Source: Bondarzewia mesenterica (lineage: Eukaryota > Basidiomycota > Agaricomycetes > Russulales > Bondarzewiaceae). Taken from it: a DNA stretch of 40,013 nucleotides. This document shows, piece by piece, positions 20,401 to 30,717 of the stretch (position 1 is the stretch's first letter; each line of letters begins with the position of its first letter). The notes below the pieces were generated by a model. It saw nothing but the letters and a program-made list of their open reading frames with translations, ran no database searches and was not told the origin of the DNA. The stretch is from positions 1-40,013 of the forward strand of contig SGPL01000311.1 in assembly GCA_004802705.1 (NCBI GenBank), given 5' to 3'. The position numbers and the translations under genes were made by a program.

Positions 20401-22975
20401 ATGCCTGTTTGCCCTCACCCTACCTGCGATTGCGGCCATAAAGATGTCAGCGCGCAAGTCTTGAAGCAGCATGTATCATCTTCGTCATGGGGCTCGTCTT
20501 ACTATTGTAGTAGGTGCCAGTCCGTATGTCGAAGCAAAACTGTTTTGAAAATGGTTGGTGTTCTATAACCATCATCGATTTTTGCTCTATGTCTTACCAG
20601 TGCCCTTGCAGCACATGGTTAAGGTGCATGGTGTGAATAGCACGCCTTCACCCCAACCGCAACCAACCCCTTCCTCGAGTAGCTCTAACTCATGCACGAT
20701 GTGTAATAGGAGCTATTCCTCAGGGGCTGCATTGCAGGCACATTTCCGTGATTCCACAGCACATCCTAAGTGTGGGCGATGCAACCTCGGTTTCGTTAAC
20801 GGTGCCACCTTGGCCAGTGTATGTTTCTCGATATGCCTTATCAAATGCTTTTAGATACTAACGAGTGATCATCCACCAGCATGTTCAATCTGTCCATTCC
20901 CCTATCACTTGCGCACAGTGCAATGGCTTGAAATTTTATCAAGAAGACATCATCAGTCATTATCGAGTGTCACCAAATCACCCACGCTGCACGAGGTGTC
21001 CCACTCTGGGATTCGCTAGCACGGAAGCATTTCAACAGGTGGGTTTGTCGGTTCCCACACTCTTGCGTCGGATGTTTTACCTTGTAAGTCGCTACAGCAC
21101 GTCGCGACCCAGCACCCCGAGTTTTGGTGCAGAGTCTGCGATCAAGCGTTCGAATCCGACACTTTGCTCGAAGAACATTATCGCGACTCCTCCAGACACC
21201 CGACATGTCCCGAATGCCGAATCTCTTTTGTGGATGACCGGGCATTGGCCGAAGTATTTCTCTTCGCAATTAGATCGGGTGTTTACTAAAATAAAAAAAA
21301 ACACTTACTTAGCATGTGTTAGCGGTGTTTAACCCCCTTTTGCGGGACTCTACCCAACTTGTTCTTAAGTCCGAGTTGATGACAGAGGTTAGTCATATTT
21401 TCGAATGCTGACTTGGATGTACGGTTTGAATTTTTGCCACTCGATAATTCTGGTCAGGACACACATAAAGAAGGGATTTCGTCATATGCATCAGGAACCG
21501 CACCCACGACCGAACCTTCTATCCAGGCAGCTGCGGTTCCGAGTCAGCAGTCGCCCATACCCCCGGCACCGGCGTCTGCACCTTTGCTAGAGACCGTATC
21601 ACCTCCAAATCCCAGTCCCGAAAATTCAACCAAGGATGAGCCGCTGGCAAGTTGAACGGACCAAAACTCGACCAGCGATAATGCCTAACCCGTACTATCA
21701 TTCTTGCAGATAGAAGAAACCACGGTTCGGTTGCCTTCGCCCATGACACCATTCTCGCACCGCACCGCCAGTCCTTCCTCGGGCACTTCACAGACTCAGT
21801 CATCACCACGATCAACCCCAACAGCGCACAGCTGTGTTGTGGAAATCAATGACCTCATGGAAGGACTTTTTTTTCCCGAGAACGCCCGAGGCAGTACCAC
21901 GGAACAACTTGCCGGATAGCCTTCCTGCATTGCAAGCATTGGATTCTGTTCGGCCTGCTTTGTCGGTGGCAACGTACGCCTCCTCTGACAAGAATTACTG
22001 AACCATCCGCTAACTTCCGTTGCAGTCATTCCCAGAGGTCGATACATCCTCCTCCCGATAATAGCAAAACACAGGAACTCCAGACGATTGACAAAGCGGC
22101 CAATGACTATTCCTCCGGGAACCTGTCTCAGGAGCCGTTGGAAGCTCTGTTGGCGCCCCAAGCGCCCTCATTCGTCCGCTCCCTGACGAGTGCCTCCGCT
22201 CATTCACTCCAGTCGGCCGCACGCTCTGCTCACGACGAGAATTTTGCAATGTTGAGACCTCGGTCATATCCAGACACTCCCCGGGGTACTTACTCGGCTG
22301 TATCACCTGTAGCTCAGTCAATCGCTGAGCGCTTCAAAATGTGAGCTTTCATTTCATGGATAGTGTACGCGCCACCTGCTCACGTGTCTTAGTCCTTCGG
22401 TCAAAGATTCCTTACGGTCGCCGGTAGTTGAACGTCCTATTTTCCCAATTCTCGACAGGATTATCAACCCAGGTACTCGTTTCTTTGAAGTACAACCACG
22501 TAATCGTTGAACTTTATTTGTTTTATAAGGTACTGCGTCACTTGATGCTGGCTCGGATTTGCGTATCTCATTGGGATTGGAGACCGCCCGGCCAAATCCT
22601 GTCCCACCCCCCGTGACTGTGCCTCCCGTTGATCGTTTCTGCAGTTCGCCTCGCTCGACGGTCGGAACCGCTGTTCCGCAAAGCAAGTCCTTCTTGAAGG
22701 GACTCCAACGTTCTGATGATCGGACGAAAGTTGCCTCGTATGTGTTTTGCAGGCTGTGTCGTCGCGATCCTTGCCGCGATGCAACAGCAACAATGTGCGG
22801 ACATATATTCTGTCATAGGTGATTCTCTCTCATTTCTTCCGCATCATGAATATCTCTAAGTCGGTGTCGTCTCGGCTGTAGTTGCATCTCGAACGAGGTG
22901 ATTAAGACTTCGCGTTGCCCTCAATGTGAGGGGCCTCTTTTGTTGTACTCTTTGTTCCGTTTGCAGGTCGCCTAA
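20401..22975 (+). CDS. C2H2 zinc-finger protein with C-terminal RING finger
   Basis: The start at ATG 20401 (MPVCPHPTCDCGHKD) leads into four finger modules, each on its own exon: YYCSRCQSVCRS; HMVKVHG...CTMCNRSYSSGAALQAHF...HPKCGRCNLGF; HVQSVHSPITCAQC...HPRCTRCP; HVATQHPEFWCRVCDQAF...HPTCPECRISF. Introns repeatedly fall just before a His codon. A long Ser/Pro-rich middle follows (PSIQAAAVPSQQSPIPP, VRLPSPMTPFSHRTASP). The C-terminus is a C3HC4 RING (FCRLCRRDPC...MCGHIFCHR-SC...SRCPQCEG) ending in YSLFRLQVA and TAA at 22973-22975. RING proteins of this form are usually E3 ubiquitin ligases; the fingers may bind nucleic acid or substrate. One intron (21647-21709) uses a GC donor. A possible frame change near 21870, beside a T8 run, is either a frameshift or a missed small intron. 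Confidence 0.75.
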
Positions 22976-23361
22976 GCATCGGATTGGATGGAGTGTTATG
23001 TTGTCATTCGAGTATGCATGACGAGGCCCTCATCGGATTTTTCTCATTTCGAGGCATGCTCGTAGTAGGCTCTACTTCGTGCAAGTCCCACCGGTGCCAT
23101 TTGTTGTATAATATTGTTCCTTTGCGCAGTCCAATACATGCCGGATCGCAATAACAGTGTACTATCAGTAATACGCGAGTCCACTATCCAGATCGGTAAT
23201 ACCCAAGTAATACCAACCGAAAAGACCACAGAAATTATGGACCTACTTCATTACATAATTTTCATATTGTCTCAGATTGAACGTTCAGATTCGGTTCGGA
23301 CTGTCACCACGCGTTCGCGAACGTACGTCAATGTTCAAACGTTCAACGTTCAACCACCATC
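22976..23361 (+). promoter_or_regulatory. Upstream region of SWC5 with palindromic words
   Basis: This 386-bp gap precedes the SWC5 start. It contains a perfect 12-bp palindrome CGTTCGCGAACG at 23312-23323 and the word CGTTCAACGTTC at 23340-23351, just 10 bp before the ATG. The same 12-mer occurs upstream of the FAP7 gene at 28201-28212. No gene is seen. Confidence 0.45.
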
Positions 23362-24292
23362 ATGTCCGCCGTTGAGCCCGATGTGCACCATAATTCTGAC
23401 TCAGAAGACGACTCCGACTACGTTCCTGACGATAATCACGGTAATTGACATTATTCTGTCGTTGCTCACAGCGTTCCTTTTTTTGAACCAGGTTCATAGA
23501 ACTCGGATCTTCTGACGATGATCGCGAAACAAAGCGTCTGCGTACGAGCCCTGGCCCTCAGCTATCGCAGGATGGTTCAGAGGCTCAGAAAAGGTAAGGA
23601 AAACTCCAACGGCATCGTTGCGCAAACTGATTATTGCAGGGCGCGCGAGGCATTGTGGGCAGATTTCGAGGCCTCCGTCGTAAACTCAACATCTAGCATA
23701 CGGAATGAAGACCAGCCAAAATTGATCAAAGTAGAAAAAAAAGTATCGCTTTGCAGGAGAGGACGTGGTGTAAGTCATCTATTTTGCGGCCTCTCGTCTT
23801 CTGATTAAAGACTATGAGCCTTCATGTGATAGAGAAGTGAGGGAAGTGCCTGAGGACTCGGAGGAGGCTCGTAAGTGGCCGCTATGGAAGCCACCAGAAC
23901 TAGGCGACGAGGCCTCAAGCATAGAAACTTTTGCAGGCGTAGTTGTCGCTACGCCTGAGACTCCTGCAGAAGCCTCCTCGTCGAAGTCGACTTCCGCGCC
24001 ATTACCTGCGGGTAAAAAGCCAGGCCGCCGCAAGCCAAAGGTGCAGCTGGCCGATCTCCCGTCTTCTTCTTCATCTGCACACAAAGCGCAGAAATTGACC
24101 ACGTTGGAGAAGTCTGCCATTGACTGGAAGACACATGTTGGCTCGCACCAGGATCCTCAGCTGCTGGACGAACTGGTGGCTAACAGGAGGTCAGGTGGAT
24201 ACCTTGAAAAGGTACAGTTCTTGCAGAGAGTGGGGGAAAGAAAAGAACAGGCATTTGAAGCAAGCAAGGACAGGAAGCGGCGGAGAGGATGA
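23362..24292 (+). CDS. SWC5: SWC5/BCNT (Bucentaur) family subunit of the SWR1 complex
   Basis: ATG 23362 starts an acidic N-terminus (MSAVEPDVHHNSDSEDDSDY). Next come ELGSSDDDRETKRLR, then RAREALWADFEASV, a KYRFAGEDVVEVREV strand and KWPLWKPPEL. The C-terminal BCNT domain follows: KLTTLEKSAIDWKTHVGS, LLDELVANRRSGGYLEKV and QFLQRVGERKEQ, ending KRRRG and TGA at 24292. This is the full Swc5 architecture. Swc5 is needed for the nuclear SWR1 remodeller to exchange H2A for H2A.Z. The join between IKVEKK and YRFAGEDVV is out of frame by one base at a run of eight A (23714-23721), where seven would keep the frame; the homology continues on both sides, so this is a recent frameshift or a sequencing error. 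The gene lies inside the C2H2 cluster. Confidence 0.85.
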
Positions 24293-24512
24293 CGCTCAGT
24301 GGTGTGTGCGGTTTGGCTGGCACAGGCGTTTTTCATACTTGCCTGTTGTAACCTGTATTGATATGTTTCACGGCAACACTCTTTGTAGCCAGGTTCTACA
24401 ACGAGTTCATACTCGGCTTCTCATTGTCATGGCTCCGTTTGACCAACATTTGTCAGACTACAGTAACATTTCAAAGCTTTACTACTTCACTAGCTCGAAA
24501 AAAATGGACAAG

Positions 24513-25470
24513 CTATCCCTTATGTTCTAACTCGGGAGTGCTGGAGGAGGCCTCGCCGAAGCAGCGCAACAGCTCATCCGATGACATATGAACGTCAACA
24601 ACATGCTGATTCCGAAGGTGCGGATTAGTCCTTGAGTGATTCAATGCAAAAGGGTATTGAATTGTGTATACCTCGCAGAGTGAGGGGCGGTCTTTGAACC
24701 CGATATCGCAAATAATGCACCTAGGATGATTCAGAGAGCTTGAAGAGCTATAATACTCCTCTAGCGAGCCGACGGCCGAAAAGACCTCCCTGCAGACGAC
24801 GCACACAAGGATGTTCTTCTCTCGCATGCTTTGCGTGCATAACAGGTACATCAGAAGAGTCAAGCTCACACATCGAATGCGTGGGGACTTACTGCGTCAT
24901 AAAGCTCTGCTTTAGTTCGGAATCCACGACTGCAAAGAGGGCAGGAACCGTGCGATTCTGACTCGCGATAGTGACTCTCCAGGTCATGGAGTCGCAAAAC
25001 ACAATCTCTGCAGTCTGGGCATCGTCCCAAACTGTGTGCGAAGGTTTCATGCTGTGATAAGTGAGTCGGGGATGATGTCTTGTGAAAGCTCGGAGGGATT
25101 AATTCACTATCTCCAGCTGCCGATCATCTAGAAATCTCTCTTTGCACCACCTGCAAGAGGGGTGTGATTTGGAATCACGCATATGCTGCTTGAGTGCGTC
25201 TTCTGAGAAAAACCTCCCTCTGCAGCAGTGATACGAGGGTAGGTGTTTTGACTCCAAATGCTGAAATCGTGTTCTGCCTGTCAGTCATAAAGGACACAAG
25301 GTGAAATACAGTAATATGATCACCGAAGCATAGCCCTGCATGCTCGAGAACGGCTTTTCACAGTCCTCACAAAACGGGTGCGGCACCATTGAGGAACGGA
25401 TATGGTTTCTTAAAGCTGCCTCGTCGCCGAATATCCGACCGTTACAAGCTGGCAGAAAACACTTTGGCAT
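24513..25470 (-). pseudogene. C2H2 zinc-finger protein, paralogue B (probable frameshift)
   Basis: ATG 25470 gives MPKCFLPACNGRIFGDEAAL...HPFCEDCEKPF, followed by exons starting HLESKHLPSYHCC...HPSCRWCKERF, HETFAHSLGRCPDC...HGSCPLCSRGF, then a finger with LVCVVCREVFSAVGSLEEYY...HPRCIICDIGF, and a last exon HVVDVHMSSDELLRCFGE ending at TAG 24513. Every intron falls just before a His codon. It matches the gene at 26106-27011 module by module (for example CIICDIGFKDRP is identical in both). Two defects are seen in the fourth finger. About five bases are missing after HAREEH, near 24830, relative to the paralogue, shifting the frame, and a finger His is replaced by Tyr (EEYY). Function is probably nucleic-acid or protein binding; no other domain is present. 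It could still be expressed in altered form if a different acceptor is used. Confidence 0.65.
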
Positions 25471-26105
25471 GTCGCAGATTGATATGAGCAAGAGGGTTGA
25501 GAGTACCTTAGGTGTTTTGCATAGCGACGAGTTATATGCGCATATATGTGCAAGTACCTTTATCGTACTAACATACTGCGCATGCGCAGCAAGGATGCCC
25601 TTCTGTCTGGCCTCATGGCTACCTCGTGTATCTATGGTTCCATGAAGCACTGTGGAGCTTCCAGTAAATGTTTTTTGAAGCATGTTTTTGACCTCAGAGG
25701 CCAGAAATAAGCGGCAGATAATATGAACCTCCAACGTCGGAACGCGAATCGTGTGAATGCACGTTTACATGCCCACCAATTCTGTGCGATATAATTCCTG
25801 TTTAAACAAGTCTAATCGACTCACAATGATTATCTTGGGATAGCCCGGCTCCACCTGTGTGCCACCAAATGTAAGCCTAATAAGTCTGGGCAACAGGAGC
25901 CGTTGAGAGAGCCTCAGAAACTTTGATAGGCCCGAAGCCGGCGTCCAGCAAAGGGACCATGGTCTCCCAAGTAAAAACAACTTGTGATACGCGACGCAAC
26001 GTATCTGTTACATGCCACGAGTAAAGTTGTGCCATCGGAGTCGGCGAATCTAAAATATCGCCAGTTTGGAGTTCTCATATACAAACATTGTTTTCGATTA
26101 CAGGA
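25471..26105. other. Intergenic region between two C2H2 genes, no gene
   Basis: Short frames only, none recognised. It should contain the promoter of paralogue B (minus) and the 3' end region of paralogue A. Confidence 0.5.
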
Positions 26106-27011
26106 TTAATTCTCCATATATTGAGCTTCCTGATCTGGAGACCAATGGACGTCAAGCAGGTGCTGGAACAAGACCAGATACATTTAGTCCATACAATCAA
26201 AATCAGCAATAGCACATACCTCGCAGAGCAACGGACGATCTTTGAATCCAATATCACATATGATGCATCTGGGATGTTTCTCAGATCTGCGATAGTGCTT
26301 TTCAAGCGAATTTGTCGATGGGAAAAGCTCCTGGCAACCTGCACACCACAGCTCTCGGTGCTTCTCAATTGCATGCTTCAATGAAAAAGCCCATGATTGG
26401 CCATCGGCTTACAGCAGATGTGAAGAGCGACGGCGAGAGACACTCACAGAAGAAAAATCGGTTTCGTTGAAAAACCCTTCGTGGCAGACCAGGCATGATG
26501 CGTGCCTGTCAGATTGAGCGTAATGGTCTTTGAGCAGGTGTAAACGGGTGACAGTGTCTTTGCACCGTTCGCATCGCACAAGCCTGTGCTCCGCCTGTTC
26601 GTGCTACAAGATTGAAATGTCAGTACTAGAAAATGACGAAACACGTGTTCAGAACGCACGTTCTCGAGCATCTCTTCACTGTGAAATGTCTTCTCACACC
26701 AATCACAAGACGGGTGCGAGGATGAGTTATCCTGGTGCTGCTTCAGGGCGTACTCTGACCGGAATGTCTTGCCACAGCAATGATAAGACGGTTGATGGCT
26801 TGATTCCAGATGCTGAGAGGTTATCGTCAGACGTGAACGAATATGAAATTAATGACCATCCCCTCACAGAAGCGAATGCATGCATATTGATAAATTTACG
26901 GTCGCAAGGGATGCAAAATGGATGTTGAGTGCTAGACATGCGCATATGTTGTGCCAACGAATGCTCAGAATCAAACCGACGTTCACAGCCGGGCATCGGG
27001 CAAGTAGTCAT
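26106..27011 (-). CDS. C2H2 zinc-finger protein, paralogue A
   Basis: ATG 27011 gives MTTCPMPGCERRFDSEHSLAQ...HPFCIPCDRKF. Successive exons begin HLESSHQPSYHCCGKTF...HPSCDWCEKTF, HEQAEHRLVRCERC...HASCLVCHEGF, HAIEKHRELWCAGCQELF...HPRCIICDIGF, and HLLDVHWSPDQEAQYMEN, ending at TAA (26106-26108). Each exon encodes one module of C-x2-C-x(n)-H-x(6-7)-H-x-x-C-x2-C type, and every intron is phase 0 immediately before a His codon. No other domain is present; total is about 225 residues. It is a tandem duplicate of the gene at 24513-25470 and a relative of the plus-strand finger/RING gene at 20401. All splice sites read as GT-AG and the frame is intact, so this is the healthy member of the pair. Confidence 0.75.
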
Positions 27012-27092
27012 GGTAGTGAATATGCCACGGTCAGGATGAGCAATGGGAGGGAAATGTCCAGTGCAGAACTGCCTTCTGGACTCTCCTAGGTT

Positions 27093-27720
27093 TTAAAGGC
27101 GGTCAAGTTGCGCAGCAAGCCGTGACTCTGTTCGGGCTGCATCAATGAGAACATCGCGCCTTTGGCAGTTGCATGTTTCTCGAAGGCACTGTGAGGTCAT
27201 CGAAGGTCCCATAGTATCAAGCTCAAGGTTGAGGAATCTGTGGACCAGTACCGACCAATCTCTGGCGTGCTCGAATAGGTCGTGCAAGCCCTTATCGGGA
27301 ATAAATATAACAGCGATCGCAGGACTTCGTTATGTACATCAGCTTGGGCCTCGTGGCCTGTCAAGAGAGGATCAGGTCCTGGAGATAAAGAGCTCTTCCA
27401 CTGCCTCCAAATGCTGAAAAGTTGTCCTTTTAAAATCAAGCTGTTGAATTCAAGACGAAAGCCACGGGCGTTCATCAAAGTATGAGAAACCTACTGATAC
27501 CGTCTCCACGTTCGGCATGAAATTGATGAAGCAAATTTTGACGTACCAAACTTATATCGAGAACGATGTCGATTGTGATGAATAGCTCTATGCTGCAAAC
27601 TCTGGAAATGTGTTGAGAAACAATAAAAACCGAGTAAAATGCTCAAAGCACCCTCAGTCATCGCCTGAATAGGCGATATCTGTCTGGAAAATTGGGGTGT
27701 ATTCGTACCTGTCATGTCGA
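27093..27720 (-). CDS. Hypothetical protein, unrecognised, gene model uncertain
   Basis: On the minus strand, frames such as ARGFRLEFNSLILKGQLFSIW (27470-27400), DVHNEVLRSLLYLFP (27340-27300) and LFEHARDWSVLVHRFLNLELDTMGPS with CLRETCNCQRRDVL and TESRLAAQLDRL (27280-27093) look protein-coding and end at TAA 27093. They lie in different phases, so small introns or frameshifts must join them; I could not build a convincing model. No family is recognised. It lies directly upstream of, and on the same strand as, the C2H2 paralogue A, 80 bp apart. Confidence 0.35.
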
Positions 27721-28344
27721 CTACTGGGAACTCTTCCTGTGAAGAATAGAAAACTGCGATTCAAGGATCATTGTACGTAGCCTTCAGAGCTTTCCAGAAG
27801 GCCTGTTATTACACGGAGATGGGCCTGATCAGCAGATCACCTATAAGCCTTGAGAGAGGGCTGCGGCTTTTCTGCGGCTCAGATACTCAAGACCCGCGAT
27901 AACAATAACAAGTTAGGAAACTAAAAAGGGGGGAAATTACGGAAGTTGGGGAAAGAGTGGACTCAAAGGTCCCATATGGCGGAACGATTGTTTTCTGTGT
28001 GAGGTCTGCAAAGGAGACTACATATGGCGCCTGGCAGTTACTTGAGAAGTAAAGAGAGGAAGCGATCGGAATTTGACAAGGACTGAAGCTTTGAAGCTCA
28101 AGCTTCAAGGAGTGGAGAAGGTTTAGATTTTGTGAGGTCCATTCGTGCGTACTTCGACTCCGCACCGGTCGACGTTCAATTGCACCAGTCGACAGAAAGT
28201 CGTTCAACGTTCGGGTTGAAATTTGAAATGCAGCGGCACTTGCCGTGATTACAATTTACTCAGTAGTACTCATTTCTGCAATCCCATCGTTCGCTCGCGT
28301 CAATACCAAAATCCTTCTTGTATTCCACCACTATCTATAAAAAC
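27721..28344. promoter_or_regulatory. Upstream region of FAP7
   Basis: No gene is recognised. The region holds a short palindrome (TTGAAGCT-CA-AGCTTCAA, about 28092-28109), a GTCGACGTTC word and the 12-mer CGTTCAACGTTC at 28201-28212, which is shared with the SWC5 upstream region. A run of C/T and A-rich sequence with CTATAAAAAC just before the ATG (28345) fits a fungal leader. Confidence 0.4.
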
Positions 28345-29029
28345 ATGGCTATCGACGCGCCATCTCGCAGATTCCCTGCAATCGTAATCACAGGAACGCC
28401 TGGAACAGGCAAATCAACACATGCGCAACTGCTCGCGGAGGAGTCCCCCATCCCACTCAAACACATCAACGTCGGAGATTTGATCAAGGAGAAGTCGCTT
28501 CATGAAGGGTTTGATGAGGAGTGGCAGAGCTACACGGTCGATGAGGACAAGGCGAGTTCTTCGTGCGTTTTCCGCGCTCGTTGACGACTTACAACAAACC
28601 TTCGCTAGCTTTTGGACGAGCTAGAACCGATAGTTTCAGAGGGGGGCATCATTCTTGATTGGCATACGTGCGAATTATTCCCAGAACGTTGGGTAGATCT
28701 TGTCGTGGTGTTGAGATGCAACCACACTCAACTATGGGAACGACTAGAGAAACGGTGCGTATGGCCCGGTCATCCTGCGTCGATTCGTATCAGTCTTCCC
28801 GTGTTAACCCCCGCCGTGCAGGGGGTATCCCTTGAAAAAGATACAGGAGAATAACGAGGCCGAGATTATGGACGTCGTCATCGAAGAAGCGCGATCATCG
28901 TACGCGGAAGAGATCGTCGTAGAGTTACAGAGCGAAGGGACAGAGGACCTCGAGTCGAACGTGTCGAGGATCGTGCAGTGGATCCAGGCATGGAGAAAGG
29001 ATAGAGGTTTTGTTGATGCTGACAGCTGA
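28345..29029 (+). CDS. FAP7: FAP7/AK6-type adenylate kinase (nuclear, ribosome biogenesis)
   Basis: ATG 28345 starts MAIDAPSRRFPAIVITGTPG; the P-loop GTPGTGKST lies at about residues 16-24. It is followed by HINVGDLIKEK and EEWQSYTVDEDK, then the second exon LLDELEPIVSEGGIILDWHT with CELFPERWVDLVVVLRC and LWERLEKR, and the third exon GYPLKKIQENNEAEIMDVV with a long C-terminal helix, ending at TGA 29029. This matches the whole AK6/Fap7 family (about 180-190 residues), a small atypical adenylate kinase/ATPase needed for 18S rRNA 3'-end maturation with Rps14. The first intron (28552-28608) has a GC donor (AAG-GCGAGT); the second (28755-28821) is GT-AG. The 28345 start gives the standard length, although an ATG 27 bp upstream is in frame. 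Confidence 0.92.
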
Positions 29030-29469
29030 TCCGGTAACCAAAAAAAAAGGTTGTCGAGCCTTTTCTTTCAGCGCGTCACCGTTCTCAGCAACCTGCCGGA
29101 TCAGGTATCAATATCATTTTGTGAAATTGTGCAGATGATGGTAAGCCCGCTCTCCTTCATTATTCAATGCTAGTTTTGTTTGAACATCCGCGCTTCTATG
29201 CGTGGCTGTCGATGGCCTAAAATGAGAGTCGAAGTTCATCGTCCCTCAGCCATGCTCCGAAGGGTGAGATTTTCACTTGTCTATCTCATGAGATGCCCTT
29301 CACAGCGCAGGAGGCGTAACGCTAAGTCGCGAGTTGAGAACGTTATTGTCGTTCTTCAGCATCGATGAAGAGTTTTGATGGGGTAGGTTGGAATCTGACA
29401 TACTCGTTCAGCTCAGCGTACCCAAGACTGGCAAGCATTGCATAGTGGACAGTCCCTCGGTTCAGGCTG

Positions 29470-29763
29470 ATGTCCAAGAGATTTTACTACTCGAGCGCCC
29501 CGGTGGCAACATGCATCTGGGAAGTTGCGAAGTCATTCACGGCTACCGACGTTCACAACCTCATCATCGAGCACCATTATGATCGCTACAAGTATGATGG
29601 CAATGCCAGCGCGTGCCTATTTTGGACAAAGGCAATCATCAAGATGCTCGAGCAGGAGGGTTATATTAAGGCTGGGGCAACTGAAGAACTAGAGAAGAAA
29701 GCAGCGGAAACGCAAATGAGGGCTGATCTATGGGTGCCCAACGATCAGAGTACCTTCTTCTGA
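29470..29763 (+). CDS. DUF7770-like hypothetical protein, 5' end uncertain
   Basis: The frame MSKRFYYSSAPVATCIWEVA continues to DVHNLIIEHHYDRYKYDGNA, CLFWTKAIIKMLEQEGYIKA and LWVPNDQSTFF, ending at TGA 29763. The central H-x-YDRYKYD...G-x-x-CLFW segment followed by a helix resembles the C-terminal half of a family of small fungal proteins that I think is DUF7770, of unknown function. Sequence upstream to about 29170 has short exon-like frames (VQLSVPKTGKHCIVDS) but does not join cleanly, so the N-terminal half is missing or spread over unresolved exons. Confidence in the family name is low. Confidence 0.4.
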   Translation: MSKRFYYSSAPVATCIWEVAKSFTATDVHNLIIEHHYDRYKYDGNASACLFWTKAIIKMLEQEGYIKAGATEELEKKAAETQMRADLWVPNDQSTFF

Positions 29764-29841
29764 CCAAAGATAAAAGGCTGTTGCACTGTGCATGCTCGAG
29801 AATATCCGTGTACTTGTACATCTCGTTATTGCAGTTAAGCA

Positions 29842-30717
29842 TTACACATAGGCTAGGGCATCAGATATCTGATCCAACCATTCTTCTTGACGGAAGTATG
29901 GGTTGCAGATGAAGGGTATTAAAGCATCCCACAATGGCTCCTTCCTTCCACTGACGACCTCTTCGTTCTCAGCTTGTCGCATCATTGCTACAAATTCGAA
30001 CCAGCGAGGATAAAACCCTGCCCAAGCCCAGTCAATAAGCCAGAGCCGGCCATCTTCGCCGGTGAGAAGATTCCGCATGTTCAGATCCTGATGTGTGAAG
30101 ACAAGGGGAGAGGCATCGTCAAACAACTCCGCAGGAGACCCGCGTGATGACATACGATTCCGCTCNTTGAAAAAAGCGGACAATTCGCCGTAAGAAGCAA
30201 AAGGGCCTCGATCAGATTGAATTNGGCCAAAAATGGGCGACTCGCATATCCGAGGACCCCGTGAGCTGAGAGGGCCTGGGACTGTCGAATGAGAACTACG
30301 GATGGCCCGGAGTTCACGTATGTAGCGACGTAGCGTCATGGAAATGCGGATTTTGGCCATAAATGAGAGCGAAGGCCATATCTCGGAGAGCTGCCGGCCA
30401 GGGATGAAGTCCATCACGATGTATTGATAAGACTGGTCCTTGACGACCCTCCTAACGCGAGGCACAGGGATCGTAGTCTCTGTAAAGACTAGCTGAAGCG
30501 CGAGAGCTTCAGAGGCTTCGGTAGGATCCTCCTCAAAATCCTGAGCGAGTTTCATCACGGTATTTGGGGTTATGTGAGCGATGCTATACCCTCCCATGGG
30601 TCGTTGGGACTTGTCGAGCTTCGGCGCGGTTTTGAGAAGCTGAATAACCTCATCGTCCGTAAGTCCATCAGAATCGGAAGGCTGTTGCACAGACATGTGA
30701 GCCCTGATGATGGTCAT
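29842..30717 (-). CDS. APH/CHK-like phosphotransferase (protein-kinase fold)
   Basis: The minus frame 30717-29842 reads TDDEVIQLLKTAPKL, HITPNTVMKLAQDFEED, AL-LVFTETTIPVPRVRRV, YIVMDFIPGRQLSEIWPSL, then the catalytic loop FTHQDLNMRNLL and the metal-binding LIDWAWAGFYPRWFEFV. The HQDLN-x3-N and IDW motifs are those of the aminoglycoside phosphotransferase (APH) superfamily. Fungal genomes hold many such genes, whose substrates are mostly unknown small molecules; resistance function should not be assumed. Two N bases (30166, 30224) lie in the middle, each making one residue unknown. Start could be Met at 30717 or 30696. About 290 residues is normal for the family. Confidence 0.82.
   Translation of the reverse strand: MTIIRAHMSVQQPSDSDGLTDDEVIQLLKTAPKLDKSQRPMGGYSIAHITPNTVMKLAQDFEEDPTEASEALALQLVFTETTIPVPRVRRVVKDQSYQYIVMDFIPGRQLSEIWPSLSFMAKIRISMTLRRYIRELRAIRSSHSTVPGPLSSRGPRICESPIFGXIQSDRGPFASYGELSAFFXERNRMSSRGSPAELFDDASPLVFTHQDLNMRNLLTGEDGRLWLIDWAWAGFYPRWFEFVAMMRQAENEEVVSGRKEPLWDALIPFICNPYFRQEEWLDQISDALAYV

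Noticed and set aside
29842..30717. Reading the APH-like kinase as an antibiotic resistance gene
   Set aside because: The motifs show only the kinase fold; fungal APH-like genes are numerous and their substrates are mostly unknown.
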